Below are positions 50,929-60,024 of a stretch of 64,000 nt of DNA, one piece after another; position 1 is the stretch's first letter, and each line of letters starts with the position of its first letter. The translations under genes and the position numbers were made by a program. The notes beneath the pieces are model-generated. The model was given only the letters and a program-made list of their open reading frames with translations, was not told the origin of the DNA and did no database searches. This stretch comes from Phreatobacter sp. Its GTDB lineage: Bacteria; Pseudomonadota; Alphaproteobacteria; Rhizobiales; Phreatobacteraceae. The stretch spans positions 1 to 64,000 of the forward strand of contig NZ_JAEULY010000013.1 in the NCBI RefSeq assembly GCF_016793595.1, in the 5' to 3' direction.

Positions 50929-52770
50929 ATGACGGCCAGGCGGACGGGCAGGAATCTGGTGGCGGGCGTTCTGGCGGCGGTGCTGGGCGCAGGGCCGCTC
51001 CTGACGCTCGACGCGCAGCCGGCCCTCGCGCAGTTCGACATCGGCGCGGGCATCCGCGCCCTCGGCGGGTTGAGCGGCGGAGGCGGCGGCGCCGCGGCGC
51101 GGCCGGGGCAGCAGCAGAGGCGACCCACCGCGACCGTTCCCCAATCCGGCCGGCGCGGCACCGCCAACGTGCGGCCACAGCGCGGGCAGCGCCCCGTCGA
51201 GACCGAGCAGCAGACCCAGCAGGGCGGATTGCCGGCCGCGCTCGGCGTGCTCGCGCCCGTTGCGATCGGCGCCATCGGTGGCGGAGCGCTCGCGCGCGTG
51301 CCCGGCATTCCCGGTGGCGGCGGCCGCGGCATCATTCCCCCGGGTATTCCCGGCATTCCGGGCATCCCCGGCGGCGGTGGCGGTGGCGGCGGGCGCAACG
51401 CGATCATCGGAGCCGCCGCAGCGGCCATCGCCGTGCCGGCCATCCTCTCCATCATCGAGAATGCCCGCGCCAATGCCGACGCGGGCGGCGGTGCCGTTTC
51501 CAACGAGCCACCCGGCCTGCCGCCGCGCAACGAGCGCCGCTTCGTCGCAGGCGAAGTGCTGTTCATCATGGCGCCCGACGCGCCCAGGGATGCGGTGCGC
51601 CGCGTTGTCCGCCGCTTCAACCTGACGCTGATCGAGGAGGTGCGCTCGGAGATGCTCGGCACCTCGCTCTACCGCTACCGGGTGCCGAACCGCCTCACCG
51701 TTCCCGCCGCGATCCGCGCCATGCAGGCCGAGGCCGGCGTCGCCTATGTGCAGCCGAACTATGCCTTCGACCGTCCTGAATTCCGCTTCAAGTTGGAAAG
51801 CGCCAGCAATGCGCGGGCGAACGGCCAGCGGCTGCAATATGTCGTCGATGCCCTGCGCCTGACCGAAGCGCATCAGATCGCGCGCGGTGAACGGGTCGCC
51901 ATTGCGGTGATCGATTCCGGCGTCGATGCCAACCATCCGGAACTGCGTGGTCGCATTGTGCAGAGCTACGACGCGGTCGGCGGCCAGTTCCGCGCCCACG
52001 AGCACGGCACCGGCATGGTCGGCGCCATCGTCGCCAACAACCAGCTGCTCGGCGTCTCGCCGCGCGCCGATATCTACGCCGTCCGCGCCTTCGCGCCGGG
52101 CCAGACCAACGGCTCGACCGGTACCAGCTTCCACATCATCAAGGCGATGGATTGGGCTATCCGCAGCGGCGCACGCGTCATCAACATGAGCTTCGCCGGC
52201 CCGCGCGACCCGATGATCGCCCGCGCGATCCAGGTCGCCGCCGACCGCCGCATCGCCATGGTCGCGGCCATGGGCAACGGCGGGCCGGACGCCCCGATCG
52301 CCTATCCGGCGGCGGATCCGAACGTCATCGCGGTGACCGCCACCGACCAGGAGGGCCGGCTCTTCGCCGCCGCGACGCAGGGCGATCATGTCGCCGTCGC
52401 CGCGCCGGGTGTCGAGATTCTGCTGCCAGCGCCGCGCGGCGGCTACCAGATCTCGTCGGGCACCTCGGTCGCGGCCGCCCATGTCAGCGGCGTCGCGGCG
52501 CTGATCATCGAGCGCAATCCGGAGATCGATCCGGCGACCCTCCGCCGCATCCTCACGGCCACTGCCCGGCAGGGGCAGACGCCCGACCCGAAGCTCGGCG
52601 CGGGCGTTGCCGACCCTCTGCTGGCGTTGACGACGCCAGTGCCGGCCGCGCCGGTCGCTCCGGCGCCGTCCGACGTGCCCATGGCGACGGCGCCGCCCCT
52701 CCAGCCGGGATCGCGCGCCGAGACACCGGCCCCGGTGCCGGCGCCCGCCCCGGCGACGGTCAGCCGGTAG
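50929..52770 (+). CDS. Exported subtilisin-family (S8) serine protease
   Basis: 613 residues from ATG 50929. Signal peptide to about residue 34 (PALAQF). A Gly/Pro/Gln-rich segment with GIPGIPG and poly-Gly runs and a glycine-rich hydrophobic stretch fills residues ~35-185. Residues ~205-290 look like an I9-type propeptide (EVLFIMAPDAPRDAVRRVVRRFN...). The catalytic domain has an intact triad: Asp329 (VIDSGVDANHPE), His359 (HEHGTGMVG) and Ser513 (SSGTSVAAAHVSG). A Pro/Ala-rich tail ends it. Probably periplasmic or secreted after self-cleavage. No adjacent secretion genes except possibly the ABC-2 pair upstream. Confidence 0.9.
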   Translation: MTARRTGRNLVAGVLAAVLGAGPLLTLDAQPALAQFDIGAGIRALGGLSGGGGGAAARPGQQQRRPTATVPQSGRRGTANVRPQRGQRPVETEQQTQQGGLPAALGVLAPVAIGAIGGGALARVPGIPGGGGRGIIPPGIPGIPGIPGGGGGGGGRNAIIGAAAAAIAVPAILSIIENARANADAGGGAVSNEPPGLPPRNERRFVAGEVLFIMAPDAPRDAVRRVVRRFNLTLIEEVRSEMLGTSLYRYRVPNRLTVPAAIRAMQAEAGVAYVQPNYAFDRPEFRFKLESASNARANGQRLQYVVDALRLTEAHQIARGERVAIAVIDSGVDANHPELRGRIVQSYDAVGGQFRAHEHGTGMVGAIVANNQLLGVSPRADIYAVRAFAPGQTNGSTGTSFHIIKAMDWAIRSGARVINMSFAGPRDPMIARAIQVAADRRIAMVAAMGNGGPDAPIAYPAADPNVIAVTATDQEGRLFAAATQGDHVAVAAPGVEILLPAPRGGYQISSGTSVAAAHVSGVAALIIERNPEIDPATLRRILTATARQGQTPDPKLGAGVADPLLALTTPVPAAPVAPAPSDVPMATAPPLQPGSRAETPAPVPAPAPATVSR

Positions 52771-52866
52771 GGCTCCGCCGACCGCAATCTGCCGTCTCGC
52801 GCGACATGCCTCGTGTCGCTATCCTGGCCCGCCCGGTGCATCGGGGGCGGGGGCAGTCACGGGGCG

Positions 52867-54000
52867 ATGGTCAGGTTCATTCACAGCAGCGACCTGCATC
52901 TGGGCAAGCGCTTCGGCAATCTGCCGGAGGATCTGCGCGGACGCCTGCGCGAGGCGCGCCACGCGGTGATCGACCGGCTCGCCGCGCGCGCCCGCGAGCA
53001 TGGAGCGACGGCGGTGCTCCTGGCGGGCGACACGTTCGACACTGAAACGCCGGCTCCCGACGTGCGGCGGCAGGCGCTGGCGGCGATGCGCCATCACGCG
53101 CCGCTGCGCTGGATCGTGTTGCCCGGCAACCATGATTCGCTGCAGGCCTCCGAGCTCTGGCGCGTCCTGCGTGCCGAGGCGCCTGACAACGTGATCCTCG
53201 CGACCGATCCCGCCCCGCTCGCGCTGGAGCCAGGCGTCGCGGTCCTGCCCGCGCCCTGCACGACGCGGCGGCCGGGCCGCGATCTCAGCGCATGGATGGA
53301 CGCGGCTGCTACCGGCGAGACCATCCGCATCGGGCTCGCCCATGGCGCGATCAGGCAATTCTCCGAGGAGGCTGCCGCATCGGACGTGATCGCGCCGGAC
53401 CGGGCGGGACGCGCCGGCCTCGACTATCTCGCGCTCGGCGACTGGCACGGCGGCGTCGCGGTCGACGAGCGCACGCGCTACAGCGGTACGCCCGAGCCCG
53501 ACCGCTTCAAGCACGACGAGCCCGGTTGCGCGTTGCTCGTTGCAATCGCGGCACGCGGGGCAAAGCCCGAGGTGACACCGGTGGAGACCAGCTCCTTCGA
53601 CTGGCGGACGGTGCCGCTGCACCTTCTTCCCGCCGACGACGGCGCGGCCATGCTGCCGGCGCTCCTGCCGCCGGGACCGCGGCGGCGGCAGACCCTGCTG
53701 CGCGTCGCCGCCACGGGACGGACGACGATTGCCGCGCGGGCCGCGCTTCAGGCGGCGGTCGCCGAAGTGGCTCCTGAATTCGCGCTGCTCGACCTTGTTT
53801 CGGAAGACCTCGCCACCGAGATCGAGAGCGACGACCTCGACCTGATCGACCGAGCGGGCGCGCTGCGGCAGGCCGCGGAGACGCTGCGCGCCGAGAGCCT
53901 CGACGTGGCGCGTTCCGCCGCTGAGCGGGAGATCGCGCGGGCGGCGCTGATCCGGTTGTTCTCCTTCGCCCAAGGGGCTGCATCGGGGGCCGCATCGTGA
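52867..54000 (+). CDS. SbcD/YhaO-type DNA repair metallophosphoesterase
   Basis: 377 residues from ATG 52867. Calcineurin-like nuclease motifs in order: RFIHSSDLHLGKRF, LLAGDTFDTE, IVLPGNHDSL, IGLAHGAI and YLALGDWHGG, the dimetal centre of Mre11/SbcD. The C-terminal ~130 residues are a capping/linker region (TTIAARAALQAAV...SDDLDLIDRAG) unlike the classic SbcD cap. It overlaps the following ATPase gene by 4 bp (GTGA), so they form a complex that probably cuts DNA ends or hairpins. Confidence 0.88.
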   Translation: MVRFIHSSDLHLGKRFGNLPEDLRGRLREARHAVIDRLAARAREHGATAVLLAGDTFDTETPAPDVRRQALAAMRHHAPLRWIVLPGNHDSLQASELWRVLRAEAPDNVILATDPAPLALEPGVAVLPAPCTTRRPGRDLSAWMDAAATGETIRIGLAHGAIRQFSEEAAASDVIAPDRAGRAGLDYLALGDWHGGVAVDERTRYSGTPEPDRFKHDEPGCALLVAIAARGAKPEVTPVETSSFDWRTVPLHLLPADDGAAMLPALLPPGPRRRQTLLRVAATGRTTIAARAALQAAVAEVAPEFALLDLVSEDLATEIESDDLDLIDRAGALRQAAETLRAESLDVARSAAEREIARAALIRLFSFAQGAASGAAS

Positions 54001-56621
54001 AGATCACGGCCCTGCGGCTGCACAATGTCCGGCGCTTTGCCGGGCGCGGCGTCGCCATCGAGGGGATCGACGATGGCGTCAACGTGCTCAGCGCGGCGAA
54101 CGAGCACGGCAAATCAACCAGTTTCGAGGCGCTGCAGGCGCTGTTCTTCCAGTCCCATTCCGGGGCGGGCAAGGAAGTGAAGCGCCTTCAGCCCTATAGC
54201 GGCGGCAATCCGCTGGTCGAGGCGGACATCGTCATGCCCGAGGGGCGCTTCCGGCTCACCAAGCAGTTCATCGGCGGGAAGCGCGCGACGGTCACCGAGC
54301 TTGGCAGCGGCCGCCTCGTCGCGCAGCAGGACGAAGCGGAGCAGTTCATCGCCGAGTTGGTGCGGGGCGGCGCCTCCGGGCCGGCGGGTCTGCTCTGGGT
54401 GCGGCAGGGTGTGACCGGCATCGAAGAGCGAAGCCGGAGCGACGAGGAGGGCGAGCGGCGGGTGCGCGAGAGCCTGCTGACCTCCGTGCAGGGCGAAGTG
54501 GAGGCGGTCACCGGCGGCCGACGCATGTCGGCGATCATGGAGGCCTGCACCGAGGAACTGGGGCACATCGCGACGCCGACGCTGCGGCCGAAAGCAGGCG
54601 GCCCCTATGCGGCGGCCGTGGACGAACTGGAACGTCTCCGGGCGGCCGAGGCGAAGCTGAAGCGCGAGGTCGACGATTTGCGGACGGCGCTCGACCGGCG
54701 GGCCGAGGCCGCAAGGCGGCTTGCCGAGCTGGAAGCAGCCGACGAGATCGCCGCCCGGCGCGCGGCGGTGACCAGGGCCGAGGCCGCCATCCAGCAGGCG
54801 AGAAGCCATGGCGAGGCGCTGAGGACGCGCGAGGCCGAGGCGGCACTTGCGAAGTCGCGCTTCGATGCTGCGGAGAAGGAGCTGGCCGACTATCGCGCGT
54901 TCCTTGCGCGGGTCCGGACACTGGGGAGTGAGTTCGCCGACGCGGCGCAGCGGCGCGATGCCTTGCGCGGCCGGCGCGCCGAATGTCAGGCGACAATCGA
55001 CGCCGCAGCGGCGGAGGCAAAGCTCGCCGAGGCGGAACAGCGCGAGGCGAGCAGCCTGCTCGCCCGGCTGGATGCGGCGATGCGGGCGCGACAGGCGGCG
55101 GAAATCCTGCAAGGCCGGCGTGATCGCCTCGCCCAGGCGGAAGCGTTGCGCCGGACGCTGGAGGCTGCCGAGGCGGCACTGGCCCTCGTCGTTCTGCCGG
55201 CGGACGCCGTCGACCGGCTGCAGAAGCTGGAGATCGATATCGCGCGGCTGCGTGCGGCGGAGGCGGCAAGCCTGCCTTCGGTGCGGATCGACTATGACGA
55301 AGGCGTCGCGCCTTCCGTGCTCGCCGATGGAGCGCCGCTGGCCGGGGGCGAAGATCGGAGCGTCGCGGATAGGCTCATGCTGACCTTGCCGGGCATCGGC
55401 GCGATGACGCTTCGCTCGAACCGCAAGGCGGGCGAGGGCGAAGCGCTGGCGAAGGCCGAGGCGAAGCGGAGCGAGCTGCTCGCCTCGATCGGTGTGGCGG
55501 ATCTCGTGGCGGCGCAGCGTCGGCAGGCAGAGGCGCGGACCAAGGCGGGTGAGGCGGAGCGCCTGCGCATCCAGCTCGACCATCTGGCGCCCGAGGGATT
55601 GCCGGGGCTGCGGGAGGAGATTGCCCGGCTGGAGGCGGCCGCGCCCGAGGCGATCGAGGTCAAGGGCGATCCCGACGCGGCGCGCGAGGCCCTTGCCCGC
55701 GCCGACCGGCGTGTCGCGACGGCCCGCAATGCCGAGCGCGAGGCCGGCCCGGCCCTGAGCCGCGTCCACGAAGCGGCGACGGAAGTGGAGGCGTCCTTTG
55801 CGTCGATGAGCGGCGAGATGAGCCGGCTCGACGCGCTGCTCGGACTCGAACCGGACAGGGCTGGCCGCGAGCACGATCTTGCCGCGGTGCAGGCGGAGCG
55901 GCAGGCCACGTTCGAAATTCTGGACCGTGAGGTTGCGGCCTTGCGCGAACGCGCGCCGGATCTGTCATCGGTCGAGGCGGCGCTCCAGCGGGCGAGGTCC
56001 GCCGAGAGCGCGGCGACCGGGGAGGCGGGCAGACTGCGCGAGGTGCTTGCCGGGCTGAACGGCCAGATACGCACGCAGTCGGACGAAGCGGTGGAGGAGA
56101 CCTGGCAGGAAGCGAAGGAGGCGCTCGAGGTGGCCGAGGCGCGGGTCGGGGCCTTCGAGACCGAAACGGCCGTATTGAACCGGCTGAAGACCGCATTGCA
56201 GGATTCACGTTCGGCGGCGCGCGATCTCTATCTCCAGCCGGTCCTCACCGAATTGCGGCCGCTGCTCGAAATGCTGTTCGACGACGTCGCTGTCACCTTC
56301 GACGAGAAGACGCTGTTGCCGCAGGCGATCAGCCGCAACGGGCAGAAGGAAGATATCGACCGACTGAGCGGTGGCATGCGCGAGCAGCTGTCGATTCTGA
56401 CGCGGCTGGCCTTCGCGCGCCTGCTCGCGCGCGACGGGCGCGCGGCGCCTGTCATCCTCGACGACGCGCTGGTCTATTCCGACGACGACCGCATCGAGAC
56501 GATGTTCGACGCCCTGCACAGGCAGGCGCGGGACCAGCAGATCATCGTCTTTTCCTGCCGGCAGCGGGCCTTTTCCAGGCTCGGCGGCAACGTGCTGCAT
56601 ATGGTGGACTGGCAGCCGTGA
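53997..56621 (+). CDS. SbcC/YhaN-like SMC-type ATPase, partner of the nuclease
   Basis: 874 residues with a GTG start at 53997 overlapping the nuclease stop. N-terminal ATPase half has an atypical Walker A, SAANEHGKST (34-41), and the Q-loop region LLWVRQGVTGIEERS. Long Ala/Glu/Arg-rich coiled coils flank a central beta-rich insert (about residues 420-480, VRIDYDEGVAPSVLADGAPL...ITLRS-like), and the C-terminal half carries the signature DRLSGGMREQLSILTRLAFARLL and Walker B PVILDDALVYSDDDR. Only three cysteines occur and no C-x-x-C, so the Rad50 zinc hook is absent, as in YhaN. The D-loop and His switch are degenerate. Confidence 0.87.
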   Translation: MKITALRLHNVRRFAGRGVAIEGIDDGVNVLSAANEHGKSTSFEALQALFFQSHSGAGKEVKRLQPYSGGNPLVEADIVMPEGRFRLTKQFIGGKRATVTELGSGRLVAQQDEAEQFIAELVRGGASGPAGLLWVRQGVTGIEERSRSDEEGERRVRESLLTSVQGEVEAVTGGRRMSAIMEACTEELGHIATPTLRPKAGGPYAAAVDELERLRAAEAKLKREVDDLRTALDRRAEAARRLAELEAADEIAARRAAVTRAEAAIQQARSHGEALRTREAEAALAKSRFDAAEKELADYRAFLARVRTLGSEFADAAQRRDALRGRRAECQATIDAAAAEAKLAEAEQREASSLLARLDAAMRARQAAEILQGRRDRLAQAEALRRTLEAAEAALALVVLPADAVDRLQKLEIDIARLRAAEAASLPSVRIDYDEGVAPSVLADGAPLAGGEDRSVADRLMLTLPGIGAMTLRSNRKAGEGEALAKAEAKRSELLASIGVADLVAAQRRQAEARTKAGEAERLRIQLDHLAPEGLPGLREEIARLEAAAPEAIEVKGDPDAAREALARADRRVATARNAEREAGPALSRVHEAATEVEASFASMSGEMSRLDALLGLEPDRAGREHDLAAVQAERQATFEILDREVAALRERAPDLSSVEAALQRARSAESAATGEAGRLREVLAGLNGQIRTQSDEAVEETWQEAKEALEVAEARVGAFETETAVLNRLKTALQDSRSAARDLYLQPVLTELRPLLEMLFDDVAVTFDEKTLLPQAISRNGQKEDIDRLSGGMREQLSILTRLAFARLLARDGRAAPVILDDALVYSDDDRIETMFDALHRQARDQQIIVFSCRQRAFSRLGGNVLHMVDWQP

Positions 56622-56664
56622 GGCCGGCATCGGCTACCCGGCAGAAAGATCGGCCGAGGGCTTG

Positions 56665-56685
56665 ATCCTCTAGTGGCTGGAGGAT
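56665..56685 (+). promoter_or_regulatory. MerR-type metal-responsive promoter dyad upstream of the P1B ATPase
   Basis: ATCCTCTAG (56665-56673), TGG, CTGGAGGAT (56677-56685): a 9-3-9 dyad with one wobble mismatch. It overlaps TTGATC (56662-56667) as -35; a -10-like TACGGA at 56687 gives a 19-bp spacer, the long spacer MerR regulators (ZntR, CadR, PbrR, CueR) need. About 64 bp before the ATPase start. No merR gene adjoins it. Confidence 0.75.
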
Positions 56686-56748
56686 GTACGGACCTGTCAT
56701 CGGGTCGCCGTTTCGCGGCTGATCATGCTTGCAGGCGAGGCCATTTCG

Positions 56749-59001
56749 ATGACGCAGAACCAGGAAATCACCCGATTTCGTGTCGGCGGCATGGACTGCG
56801 CGTCCTGCGCGGCGAAGATCGAAACCGCGGTCGGCCGGCTGCCGGGCGTCGATGCCGTGGCGGTGTCCGTGATGGCGGGCTCGCTGGCGGTGACGCATGA
56901 CGGTTCGGTCGCCAGGGATACGGTCGAGCGGCAGGTGAAGGCGCTCGGCTATTCGGTCGGACCCGTGGGTGGCTCCAAGGAGCGGCCGGCGGTGGATCAT
57001 GATCACGCGGGCCAAGATCACGCGGGCCAAGATCGTGCGGGCCAAGATCATGCGCGTCGCGACCACACTGACCATTCCCACGACCATGCCGGCGGCACGC
57101 ACGACCATTCCGGCCATTCCCATCTCGATCTCGGCGACGGCCCGTGGTGGAAGAGCCGCAAGGCGCTCCTGACGATGGGATGCGGTCTGGCTCTGGCCGC
57201 CGCCTGGCTGACCGGGCAGGTGGTGCCGGCCATAGGGCACTGGGCTTTCGTCGCCGCCATGGCAGCCGGTCTCATTCCCATCGCGCGGCGCGCCCTTGCT
57301 GCGGCGCTCGCCGGCATGCCCTTCACGATCGAGACGCTGATGACCATCGCGGCCGTTGGTGCGGTGTTCATCGGCGCGGCCGAGGAGGCGGCGGCCGTCG
57401 TCTTCCTGTTCCTCGTCGGTGAGCTGCTGGAAGGCGTCGCAGCGGGTCGAGCCCGCGCGAGCATCCGCGGTCTCACCGCCCTCGTTCCGAAGAACGCCAT
57501 CGTCGAGGAGAACGGCGCGACGCGCGAGGTGCCGGCCGAGACGCTGCAGCCGGGCGTGGTGATCCTCGTGCGGCCGGGCGACCGGATCGCGGCGGATGGT
57601 GAGGTGGTCGACGGCGAGAGCGCGGTGGACGAGGCCCCGGTCACCGGCGAGAGCGTGCCGAAGCGCAAGCAGAAGGGCGATGCCGTTTTCGCCGGCACGA
57701 TCAACGCCGACGCGGTGCTGCGCGTGCGCGTTACGGCGGCGGCCGAGGACAACACCATCGCGCGCGTCGTCAAGCTGGTCGAGGAGGCGCAGGAGAGCAA
57801 GGCGCCGACCGAGCGCTTCATCGATCGCTTCTCGCGCTACTACACGCCGGCCGTGCTGGTCGTCGGCGCGCTCGTTGCGATCATTCCTCCGCTGTTTCTC
57901 GGCGGCGTCTGGTCGGAGTGGATCTACAAGGGCCTCGCGGTCCTGTTGATCGGCTGCCCCTGTGCGCTGGTCATCTCGACGCCTGCCGCCATCGCGGCTG
58001 GCCTTGCGACCGGCGCGCGGCGCGGCCTCCTGATGAAGGGCGGCGCGGTGCTGGAAGGCCTGCGCAACGTTACCACGGTGGCGCTCGACAAGACCGGCAC
58101 GCTCACCGAGGGCAAGCCGGTGGTGACCGACATTGTCGGTTTCGGCATTGGCGAGGCGGAGGTGCTGTCACTGGCGGCGGCCATCGAGACGGGGTCCAGC
58201 CATCCGCTGGCGCTTGCCATTCTGGCGCGTGCCAAGGCCGACGCGGTGCCGGTTCTGCCGGCAAGCGAGGCGAAGGCGGTGGCCGGCAAGGGGGTCGTCG
58301 GCAATGTCGGCGGGCGCTCTGTGTTCCTTGCCTCGCCAAAGGCTGCGGAGGAAGCCTCGCCGCTGACGGCAGAGCAGACCGCGCGCATTTCGGGCTTCAA
58401 CGACGAGGGCAAGACAGTGTCGGTGCTGCTTGTGGATGGTCGGCCCGTCGGTCTTCTCGCGATCCGCGACGAGCCGCGCGCCGATGCGGTCGCGGGTCTC
58501 AAGGCGCTGGCCGACGCCGGTATCAAGGCGGTGATGCTGACCGGCGACAACGAGCGCACCGCGCGCGCCATCGGCGGCAAGCTCGGCATCGCGGTGCGCG
58601 CCGGTCTCCTGCCCGAGGACAAGCAGCGCATCGTGCGCGAGCTTCAGCAGCAGGGGCAGGTTGTCGCCAAGGTCGGCGACGGCATCAACGATGCGCCGGC
58701 TCTGGCGGCCGCCGATATCGGCATCGCCATGGGCGGCGGCACCGATGTCGCGCTGGAGACGGCGGATGCCGCCGTCCTGCACGGACGCGTCGCCGACATT
58801 GCCGGCATGATCGACCTGTCCGGTCGGGTGATGCGCAACATCACGCAGAACATCGTCATCGCGCTCGGGCTGAAGGCGGTGTTCCTGGTCACCACCATCG
58901 CCGGCATCACCGGCCTCTGGCCGGCGATCCTCGCCGATACCGGCGCGACCGTGCTGGTCACGCTCAATGCGCTGCGGCTGCTGGCGGTGCGTTCCTCGTA
59001 A
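56749..59001 (+). CDS. P1B-type heavy-metal translocating ATPase (Zn/Cd/Pb class)
   Basis: 750 residues from ATG 56749 (GCGAGG ribosome-binding site; ATG 56725 has none). N-terminal HMA domain with GMDCASC (Cys17/Cys20), then a His/Asp-rich linker with tandem DHAGQ units. Then the transport core: TM metal motif C-P-C-A-L-V-I-S, actuator PVTGESVP, phosphorylation DKTGTLTEGKP, SSHPLA nucleotide-domain motif, MLTGDNERTARAI and GDGINDAPALAAADIGIAMGGGTDVALETAD. The CPC motif together with the His-rich linker and GGTDVALETAD fits ZntA/CadA-type Zn(II)/Cd(II)/Pb(II) efflux better than CopA. Inner membrane. Confidence 0.92.
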   Translation: MTQNQEITRFRVGGMDCASCAAKIETAVGRLPGVDAVAVSVMAGSLAVTHDGSVARDTVERQVKALGYSVGPVGGSKERPAVDHDHAGQDHAGQDRAGQDHARRDHTDHSHDHAGGTHDHSGHSHLDLGDGPWWKSRKALLTMGCGLALAAAWLTGQVVPAIGHWAFVAAMAAGLIPIARRALAAALAGMPFTIETLMTIAAVGAVFIGAAEEAAAVVFLFLVGELLEGVAAGRARASIRGLTALVPKNAIVEENGATREVPAETLQPGVVILVRPGDRIAADGEVVDGESAVDEAPVTGESVPKRKQKGDAVFAGTINADAVLRVRVTAAAEDNTIARVVKLVEEAQESKAPTERFIDRFSRYYTPAVLVVGALVAIIPPLFLGGVWSEWIYKGLAVLLIGCPCALVISTPAAIAAGLATGARRGLLMKGGAVLEGLRNVTTVALDKTGTLTEGKPVVTDIVGFGIGEAEVLSLAAAIETGSSHPLALAILARAKADAVPVLPASEAKAVAGKGVVGNVGGRSVFLASPKAAEEASPLTAEQTARISGFNDEGKTVSVLLVDGRPVGLLAIRDEPRADAVAGLKALADAGIKAVMLTGDNERTARAIGGKLGIAVRAGLLPEDKQRIVRELQQQGQVVAKVGDGINDAPALAAADIGIAMGGGTDVALETADAAVLHGRVADIAGMIDLSGRVMRNITQNIVIALGLKAVFLVTTIAGITGLWPAILADTGATVLVTLNALRLLAVRSS
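57001..57045 (+). repeat. 15-bp tandem repeats in the ATPase His-rich linker
   Basis: Three copies of GATCACGCGGGCCAA (third with GATCGTGCGG), encoding DHAGQ-DHAGQ-DRAGQ, followed by a degenerate fourth (DHARR). They extend a metal-binding linker between the HMA domain and TM1; copy number is probably variable between strains. Confidence 0.9.
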
Positions 59002-59016
59002 GGGGACGCGCTGCCC

Positions 59017-59844
59017 TCACGCCGCGCCGGGATAGTCGGGATCGCGCAGGAACGGATAGGGGCCCGGGGCTTTCTCGACATAGACGGTGTGGGTCACCAG
59101 TCCCGTGCCTTCGATCCACTTGTGCAGATGGAAGGCGGCGGGCTCGAAGTTGAAGTGCGGTGGCATCGTGTCTGTCAGGTCCAGGACTACCTGATGCGCG
59201 ACGCTCGGGGCGACCATGGCCAGCGTGCCGGCGAACAGCGTCTGGATGGGCCGGTGATGGTGGCCGGCGAGGATGCGGACGATCTGCGGATTGCGCCTGA
59301 CGATGGCCTCGAACTCGGATGCGCCCTCGATCAGGTTGATGCGGTCCATGTGATGCAGGCCGCAGGCGAAGGCCGGGTGGTGCATGGCGACGATGGTCGG
59401 CTTGGCGCTGTCCTCGGCGAGCTTTTGCTCCAGCCAGCCGAGCCGCTCGGCGCAGAGCCGGCCGGCGCCTGATTTCGGCAGCACCGTGTCGAGGCCGATC
59501 ATCCGGACGGGGCCGAGGTCGGTCGCCCACTGGGCGAAGCTCGGCTCGTCGGAGAGGCCAGGATAGTCGGCCAGCACCTGTTTCAGGTTCTCGCGACGGT
59601 CGTGGTTGCCGGGGATCAGCCAGACGGGCATCGGCAGCCGGGAGAGCATGCGCTTCAGGTTTTCGTACTCGGCGATGAGGCCGTTGTCGGTGAGGTCTCC
59701 GGTGATCAGCACGAGATCGGGCTGCGGGTCGAGTGCCAGCACCGCGTCGATGGCGCGTTCGGTCAGCATGTTGGTCTCGGCCGTGCGGTAGGCGGGCAGG
59801 CCGACCGGGCGGACGTGCAGGTCGGTGAGATGGGCGATGAGCAT
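59017..59844 (-). CDS. Cyclic-nucleotide/glycerophosphodiester phosphodiesterase (CpdA/GpdQ-like)
   Basis: 275 residues from ATG 59844; the upstream extension is not protein-like. Class III metallophosphodiesterase motifs: MLIAHLTDLHVR (Asp8, His10), VLITGDLTDNG, LIPGNHDRR, VAMHHPAF and ILAGHHHRP, all dimetal ligands intact. Length and start are those of GpdQ (glycerophosphodiesterase) and CpdA-type enzymes, which cannot be told apart by eye. The divergent Ugp-type importer and the Pho-box-like repeats between them favour glycerophosphodiester breakdown. No signal peptide: cytoplasmic. Confidence 0.83.
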   Translation of the reverse strand: MLIAHLTDLHVRPVGLPAYRTAETNMLTERAIDAVLALDPQPDLVLITGDLTDNGLIAEYENLKRMLSRLPMPVWLIPGNHDRRENLKQVLADYPGLSDEPSFAQWATDLGPVRMIGLDTVLPKSGAGRLCAERLGWLEQKLAEDSAKPTIVAMHHPAFACGLHHMDRINLIEGASEFEAIVRRNPQIVRILAGHHHRPIQTLFAGTLAMVAPSVAHQVVLDLTDTMPPHFNFEPAAFHLHKWIEGTGLVTHTVYVEKAPGPYPFLRDPDYPGAA

Positions 59845-59954
59845 GGCAATCCTCGTCAGGGTTCGCCGGCTGCCTAGTGCCCGCTCATGACAGCCGGACG
59901 ACGACGGCGGGCGCGCCTGCGCCGTCATGTCGATGTCGCGCAACGGTCTGCGAA

Positions 59955-59983
59955 TTGTCATGTGATTGTTGCCGATCTGTCGT
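59955..59983 (+). promoter_or_regulatory. Pho-box-like direct repeats upstream of the Ugp-type importer
   Basis: TTGTCAT-GTGA-TTGTTGC-CGAT-CTGTCGT: three 7-bp units at exact 11-bp spacing, close to the PhoB consensus CTGTCAT-N4-CTGTCAT; a weaker unit CGGTCTG lies 11 bp upstream (59944-59950). It is oriented toward the importer ATPase gene, 42 bp before its ATG, with TAACCG at 59994 a possible -10. Predicts induction by phosphate limitation. Confidence 0.72.
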
Positions 59984-60024
59984 CGAAGCCACGTAACCGG
60001 ACCCCATCAGGGAGTTCGGGATTC

